Of a stretch of DNA of 10,159 nucleotides, positions 5,868 to 10,159 are shown in pieces. The stretch is from assembly GCA_041854955.1 (NCBI GenBank), contig JBHADF010000050.1, forward strand, positions 1-10,159, read 5' to 3'. The notes beneath the pieces were generated by a model. That model ran no database searches. It was not told the origin of the DNA and saw nothing but the letters and a program-made list of their open reading frames with translations. A program made the translations under genes and the position numbers. How positions within the stretch are numbered: the first letter of the stretch is position 1; each line of letters starts with the position of its first letter. This DNA is from CAMENZ01 sp041854955. GTDB lineage: Bacteria > Bacillota > Clostridia > Peptostreptococcales > Anaerovoracaceae.

Positions 5868-8800
5868 ATGAAAAAGACGACGAGAAGAAAGCTGCAAACG
5901 GCATTGGCTATAGCCATATCTCTTTGTATGATTTTCTCGAATGTGGCAGTAGCCAATGTTTACAGCTACAATTCGGCATACGGGGATGTGACCGACTGTG
6001 CAGCAGCCAAAGAGAACATGGACGGAATTTCGGATGGAGATGAAACTCTTATACCGAATATAGAGCCTGAAGACTCGGAAACTGTGGACAAAGCCGGACC
6101 GGAGGATTTTCCTGAGCCGGAAGCGGTTCCTGAGGAAGACTCCTTGGGAGAAAATGTGGAAAAATCAGAGATGCTCGATGACGATAAAAGCTTGTCTGAG
6201 GATTTTGTGGAGCCTTTAGAGGGGGAAGACCCCCCCATTGCGGATATGGCCATAATGCTGAGAAGCATAATTTCTCCCATTGCACCTACCTACACATATA
6301 TTTTCCGGGTGGAAGGTGCAGAGGTAGACAGACAGACCGTTAAGAACGGAGAATCATTGATAGAGCCCAAAACTCCCTCCAAGGGTGAGCATTACAGGTT
6401 CACCGGTTGGTATGTGGAAAATACCAAGGTGGATTTTTCCAAACCGGTAAATGTAGACGAAACAAAGGAACTTATTGCAACGGCAAAATTTGAACAGATA
6501 TACTCTGTTTTCTTCATGGACGGCGCAGGTGATGATGCAAGCGTTTATGTTACCAAAGAAGGAACGACAGGGACTTCCGTAAACACCGCTGAGGTAAAGC
6601 TGCTCTTGGGAACAAGCCGTGCAGTGACAGGCTGGTATTACGACAAGAGCCTTTCAGACGGTAGCTTTGCCGTAGCGGCAGACGGCAATTACATAATACA
6701 GGATAGAGATGTAGAGCTTTGGCCCAAGATTGAAAGCGGCCACTATCTGTACTTTAATACGGCGGAAAACGCCACCTATACCCAGCCCCAGTTCATACTT
6801 CCGGGCAAAACTACCGTTAGGCCTCCCGAACCACAGAGGCCAGGCTACAGATTTCTGCGTTGGAGTAAGACTCCCAATGGCCCCACCTTTGACTTTGGGC
6901 AACCTTTAACGGAGAATGTATCCCTCAATTCCGTATGGGAAGCAAATACCGATACTAAATATAAGGTGGTATTTTGGAGACAGTCCATAAACGATGATAA
7001 GGATGCAGGTGATAATGCAAAGACCTATGATTTTGTAGATGCTGTGGAGAGAACCGGCACTACAGGGAATTGGGTAACCCTTGAATATGCAGACACACAT
7101 AAGAATTATCAATATTTTCATCATAATGAAAATAAAACCCAGACGCAGGCTGTGGTCAAAGGAGACGGCTCCACTGTACTCAATGTCTACTATGACAGAG
7201 ATGTGAAAAGGATAAGATTTTACAAGAACACTTGGAACCTTTGGCAGGAGTATACCGGGCTGTACGGTCAGACCCTGGCAAAGTATAGATATGTTTGGCC
7301 GAGTGATAGAGTTTGGGTTGCAAGGGGTAGCGGCTACAGACAGATTACATTTTTAGACTCCTTTATATTTGCTGATAATCTTGTGACCACTACTACTTAT
7401 CCTGATGATACCCTTAGCCTTTATGATGATGGAGCTTCCTTCGGAAATAAGAGAATAAATCACTATAAACAGGACTTATACGGGTATTATTCTGAATCTC
7501 CTGATAATACTTCCCAAATAAACGGAGGCGCCTTTAGACTTACGGATAAATACTACGGATTTTCCGTTTCAGGGTATAAAAAAGACAACGAGCCATTCAC
7601 GGCAGCCGGATCCGGAACAGTCGTAAATAGAATTGGCAATACACTAAATGTTTACCACAAGCGAAATGAATACAACCTGTCCTTTTATAACTATAACACC
7701 ATATGGAAAACAGAAAAGGCTCTTTACGAGGCACCCCTGACAGACAAGGCGGGCAATACGCCGCCTAAACCTATAGGTCTCACGGGAAATGCTACTTTCC
7801 AGGGCTGGTTTAAGGACTCCGCCTGCACCATACCCTTTAGCTTTGCCACGGAGACCATGCCCGGCGCCGGCTTGATGATTTATGCAAAATGGTCGACTCA
7901 GACCCTAGAAAATATCATCCACATAGGCGTGGCGGGTACCATTACGGTTTCCGTACCGTATAACACGGCTATACCTGCTACGGCCTTACCCACCATAAAG
8001 GAAGGCGACAATGTTGTATTTGCAGGAAGTTCTGTAGTATATACCATCCCTGCCGGAGAAAAGTGGGTAGGTTGGGCAACTAAGCTGGGGGATTCCTATA
8101 TACCCTTTAATTTGAATACGCCTATAACTTCCTCCGTCGACCTCTATCCATACTCTGTGCAAGAAGACATTTTCCTTGTAAGCTATCAGGAAGAGGACGG
8201 GCAACCCTTCCCTGGTGTGATGGAGAACAAGCAATATCACCAGGATGCTCAGGCTGATGTTAAGGCGCCTACATATTTTACCAAGGGAGATAAGGTTTTC
8301 CTCGGTTGGCAAAACGGAAATAATATATATAAGCCTCTGAGTAAGATACAGATTAAAGGCAACACAGTCCTTAAGGCTGTATGGGGAAATGTCAAGGAAA
8401 AAACCAAGCTTAAATATCTGCCGGGAATAGGCGGCACAGGAGCAGCCATGACAGAAGAAGGCTTGCTCATAAATCAGACCGTAACCTTGGCAGGGAGCGA
8501 TAAATTCGCACCTAAATCAGCTGATTATGTTTTCCTCGGATGGAAGAATGCCTACGATGGCAAAATATATGCAGCCGGCACCAAGGTTCAGGTGGATAAA
8601 AAGAATGAAGCCACGGAAAATGTGCTGACGGCTCAGTGGAAGAGAAAGGTTACGGCCAATAAGGTATGGGTAGGAGGCCCTTCTCCGAAGCCTAATGTGA
8701 AGTTCAGACTTTACAGAGACGGTGCACAGGTGCCTGAAACAGAAAATGTAACCATATACGGAAATGACTCTGCAAGCTCCGTCGTGAATTTGGGAGCGTC

Positions 8801-10159
8801 GGTTAAAGAATTTAACGGAGGAGAAGTTTTCTGGTTCGTAAATCCCCTGAAGGCGGATGGGTCCGAGTACGGTGCTTTCTCCGTTGAAGAGGAAGGTGTA
8901 AGCGGCGGAAAGATAGTATTAGGTGGAAACACCTATAATGTAACCAAGGTTAACCCGTTGACCATTCAGAACGCTTATCAGACAGCAAAGCTGAATATCA
9001 CTGCAACTAAAACCTGGGAAGGTGGAGGTGCTGTTAAGCCTGAAATTAAATTTGAACTTTGGAGGAAAAACGGAGCTGCCGGAACAGGACAGCTGGTTGA
9101 GGCTGCAAAGCCTGTTGTAAACAATGCTGTGGATTTCGGTGATCGCGACAGAGCCGACGGAAACGGTGTAGAATACAAATATTTTGTAAAGGAAATCTTC
9201 ACCGACGCCCTTGAAAAGGAAAACTGGACAGTGACGGGAGAGGACGGCCTCGATATAAAGAATACCTTAAAGGATCCTGCCGCCTTCGGCACCAAGCTGA
9301 CCATTGAGAAGAAGCCTTTGGTAAACGGAAGCGCAGTACATCAAATATCTCAGACCTCGGAAAACTATTCAGATAAAATGTTCACCTTCCGCATAGAAGG
9401 TCCTGACGGTTATGTTGCCGAAAAGCAGCTGAAGGCCGGACAAAAGGTTGAAATTACAGGCCTCCATTACGGAGAATACACGGTTACCGAGACGGTAAAT
9501 CACGGCTATAAACCATCTTATTCAGTATCCGGTGGCAAGGTGACTTTGACCAAGGATGCAAAGGAAAAGACCGTAGCAGTGACCAACACTAACACGGGAG
9601 AAGCTGCTGATTTGTTGGCTACACCTAAGGTTGTAAAGCGTTGGGTAGGAGGCACGAAGCCCAATACTACCATCGAGCTGTGGATGAGAGGTGTGACGAA
9701 GGACGGCGTTGCCATAGAGGAAAAGGTCAATGAATTCGTTGCCGGCGGTCTCATCACAGAAAAGCTCTTCGCCACAGACAGTGCAGGGAAGAAGCTTCCC
9801 AAGTATGATCCCAGCGGTGCAGAATACACTTATTTTGCAAAGGAGCCCGGCGTACCTGAGGGATATATTGCCTTTGTGGACGGTTTGACCATATCAAATA
9901 AGTCAACAGTAACAACAGAAGACCAAAGTGGAGACGGAGACTACATAAAGCTAATCTTTAAAGGAGAAGGAGGAAGTCCTGAAAGCCAGGAGGTCTGGGT
10001 ATTAAAGGGAGCAGTAAAATTAAGTGAAGCTCTGAGCAAAATCACAGAACCAAGCCAGGTAGGAAAGACTTTCAAGCATTGGTCAGAGGAAGCAAATGGA
10101 AGCGAAGTAGCTAAAGAAACAAAATATGTAGAGAGCAAGACGCTTCACGCAGTATACAA
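5868..10159 (+). CDS. Giant secreted surface adhesin with InlB-like and CnaB-like repeats (3' end outside window)
   Basis: One uninterrupted frame of 1430 codons runs off the window. ATG at 5868 has AAAGGGG (5852-5858) upstream and opens a signal peptide: MKKTTRRK, a hydrophobic core (11-23), likely cleavage after A27-V-A29. Residues 31-138 are an acidic, proline-containing linker. About 142-926 hold some eight InlB B-repeat/Flg_new-like units with F-x-GW-type motifs (e.g. FTGW at 178-181, FQGW, FLGW twice); residues 365-446 are a distinct module starting YKVVFWRQ and ending NVYYDR. Then come three related CnaB-like units with K-x-W cores (W934, W1050, W1259) and, between the last two, a classical CnaB fold (1142-1242) with candidate isopeptide residues K1148/K1149, E1208 (TVTET) and N1240 (VTNTN). 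Another InlB-like unit starts near 1360. The protein is probably a cell-wall stalk for adhesion; any LPXTG anchor lies beyond the window. Confidence 0.9.
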   Translation, partial: MKKTTRRKLQTALAIAISLCMIFSNVAVANVYSYNSAYGDVTDCAAAKENMDGISDGDETLIPNIEPEDSETVDKAGPEDFPEPEAVPEEDSLGENVEKSEMLDDDKSLSEDFVEPLEGEDPPIADMAIMLRSIISPIAPTYTYIFRVEGAEVDRQTVKNGESLIEPKTPSKGEHYRFTGWYVENTKVDFSKPVNVDETKELIATAKFEQIYSVFFMDGAGDDASVYVTKEGTTGTSVNTAEVKLLLGTSRAVTGWYYDKSLSDGSFAVAADGNYIIQDRDVELWPKIESGHYLYFNTAENATYTQPQFILPGKTTVRPPEPQRPGYRFLRWSKTPNGPTFDFGQPLTENVSLNSVWEANTDTKYKVVFWRQSINDDKDAGDNAKTYDFVDAVERTGTTGNWVTLEYADTHKNYQYFHHNENKTQTQAVVKGDGSTVLNVYYDRDVKRIRFYKNTWNLWQEYTGLYGQTLAKYRYVWPSDRVWVARGSGYRQITFLDSFIFADNLVTTTTYPDDTLSLYDDGASFGNKRINHYKQDLYGYYSESPDNTSQINGGAFRLTDKYYGFSVSGYKKDNEPFTAAGSGTVVNRIGNTLNVYHKRNEYNLSFYNYNTIWKTEKALYEAPLTDKAGNTPPKPIGLTGNATFQGWFKDSACTIPFSFATETMPGAGLMIYAKWSTQTLENIIHIGVAGTITVSVPYNTAIPATALPTIKEGDNVVFAGSSVVYTIPAGEKWVGWATKLGDSYIPFNLNTPITSSVDLYPYSVQEDIFLVSYQEEDGQPFPGVMENKQYHQDAQADVKAPTYFTKGDKVFLGWQNGNNIYKPLSKIQIKGNTVLKAVWGNVKEKTKLKYLPGIGGTGAAMTEEGLLINQTVTLAGSDKFAPKSADYVFLGWKNAYDGKIYAAGTKVQVDKKNEATENVLTAQWKRKVTANKVWVGGPSPKPNVKFRLYRDGAQVPETENVTIYGNDSASSVVNLGASVKEFNGGEVFWFVNPLKADGSEYGAFSVEEEGVSGGKIVLGGNTYNVTKVNPLTIQNAYQTAKLNITATKTWEGGGAVKPEIKFELWRKNGAAGTGQLVEAAKPVVNNAVDFGDRDRADGNGVEYKYFVKEIFTDALEKENWTVTGEDGLDIKNTLKDPAAFGTKLTIEKKPLVNGSAVHQISQTSENYSDKMFTFRIEGPDGYVAEKQLKAGQKVEITGLHYGEYTVTETVNHGYKPSYSVSGGKVTLTKDAKEKTVAVTNTNTGEAADLLATPKVVKRWVGGTKPNTTIELWMRGVTKDGVAIEEKVNEFVAGGLITEKLFATDSAGKKLPKYDPSGAEYTYFAKEPGVPEGYIAFVDGLTISNKSTVTTEDQSGDGDYIKLIFKGEGGSPESQEVWVLKGAVKLSEALSKITEPSQVGKTFKHWSEEANGSEVAKETKYVESKTLHAVY

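Noticed and set aside
5966..6285. Serine/proline-rich minus-strand open frames under the adhesin N-terminus
   Set aside because: The bias is the complement of the acidic Glu/Asp/Pro linker codons on the plus strand; no promoter or ribosome site.
8711..10138. Several 65-110 codon minus-strand frames under the adhesin
   Set aside because: They mirror the long plus-strand frame that runs unbroken from 5868 to the window end.
5868..10159. Possible CRISPR array or short tandem repeats in the long repetitive gene
   Set aside because: The repetition is at protein-domain level with diverged DNA; there are no identical short repeats with regular spacers.

Overview
The window looks like chromosomal DNA of a low-to-moderate GC, Gram-positive, probably anaerobic Firmicute. 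I favour Clostridia, possibly near the Eubacteriales Family XIII/Anaerovoracaceae type. The signs are strong AGGAGG/AAAGGGG-type ribosome sites, heavy use of AGA/AGG for arginine and ATA for isoleucine, a lipobox lipoprotein, a KtrAB-type potassium system, and a very large secreted protein built of InlB-like and CnaB-like modules. The lineage is inferred from style only; no marker gene fixes it.

Layout. 1-117: 3' end of a PduO-type cobalamin adenosyltransferase. 153-605: a small lipoprotein, possibly DUF1307/YehR-like. A convergent hairpin terminator (642-677) separates it from a minus-strand membrane-anchored YfjL-like protein (709-1353). The 1354-1551 gap holds that gene's extended -10 promoter and what looks like the last codons of a lost SDR dehydrogenase. 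1552-4366: a potassium cassette on the plus strand, made of a Kv-type voltage-sensing channel, a KtrB/TrkH transporter (TTG start, own promoter) and a KtrA/TrkA RCK subunit. It is closed by a terminator whose stem starts inside the last codons of ktrA. 4399-5406 (minus): a MarR-family regulator followed by an Frm2-like nitroreductase. They form a two-gene operon behind a near-consensus promoter with two overlapping palindromes, a clear candidate for self-repression. 5407-5867: divergent intergenic region with a second, extended -10 promoter pointing the other way and about 290 nt of untranslated leader. 5868-10159: one uninterrupted frame (1430 codons, running off the window) for a giant surface adhesin.

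How the genes work together. The Kv channel gives a depolarisation-gated K+ path and KtrB/KtrA gives nucleotide-controlled K+ uptake, so the three genes plausibly form a potassium and membrane-potential module. The marR/nitroreductase pair fits an inducible response to quinone, nitro or other electrophile stress. The adhesin is an independent transcription unit with a long leader and a possible operator at its -35. I found no tRNA, rRNA, CRISPR array, insertion sequence or phage gene. Nothing here is clearly a new system. The most unusual points are the Kv-Ktr clustering, the RCK subunit with altered nucleotide/cation residues, the adhesin leader and operator-like palindrome, the codon-usage break near the end of the window, and the SDR relic.
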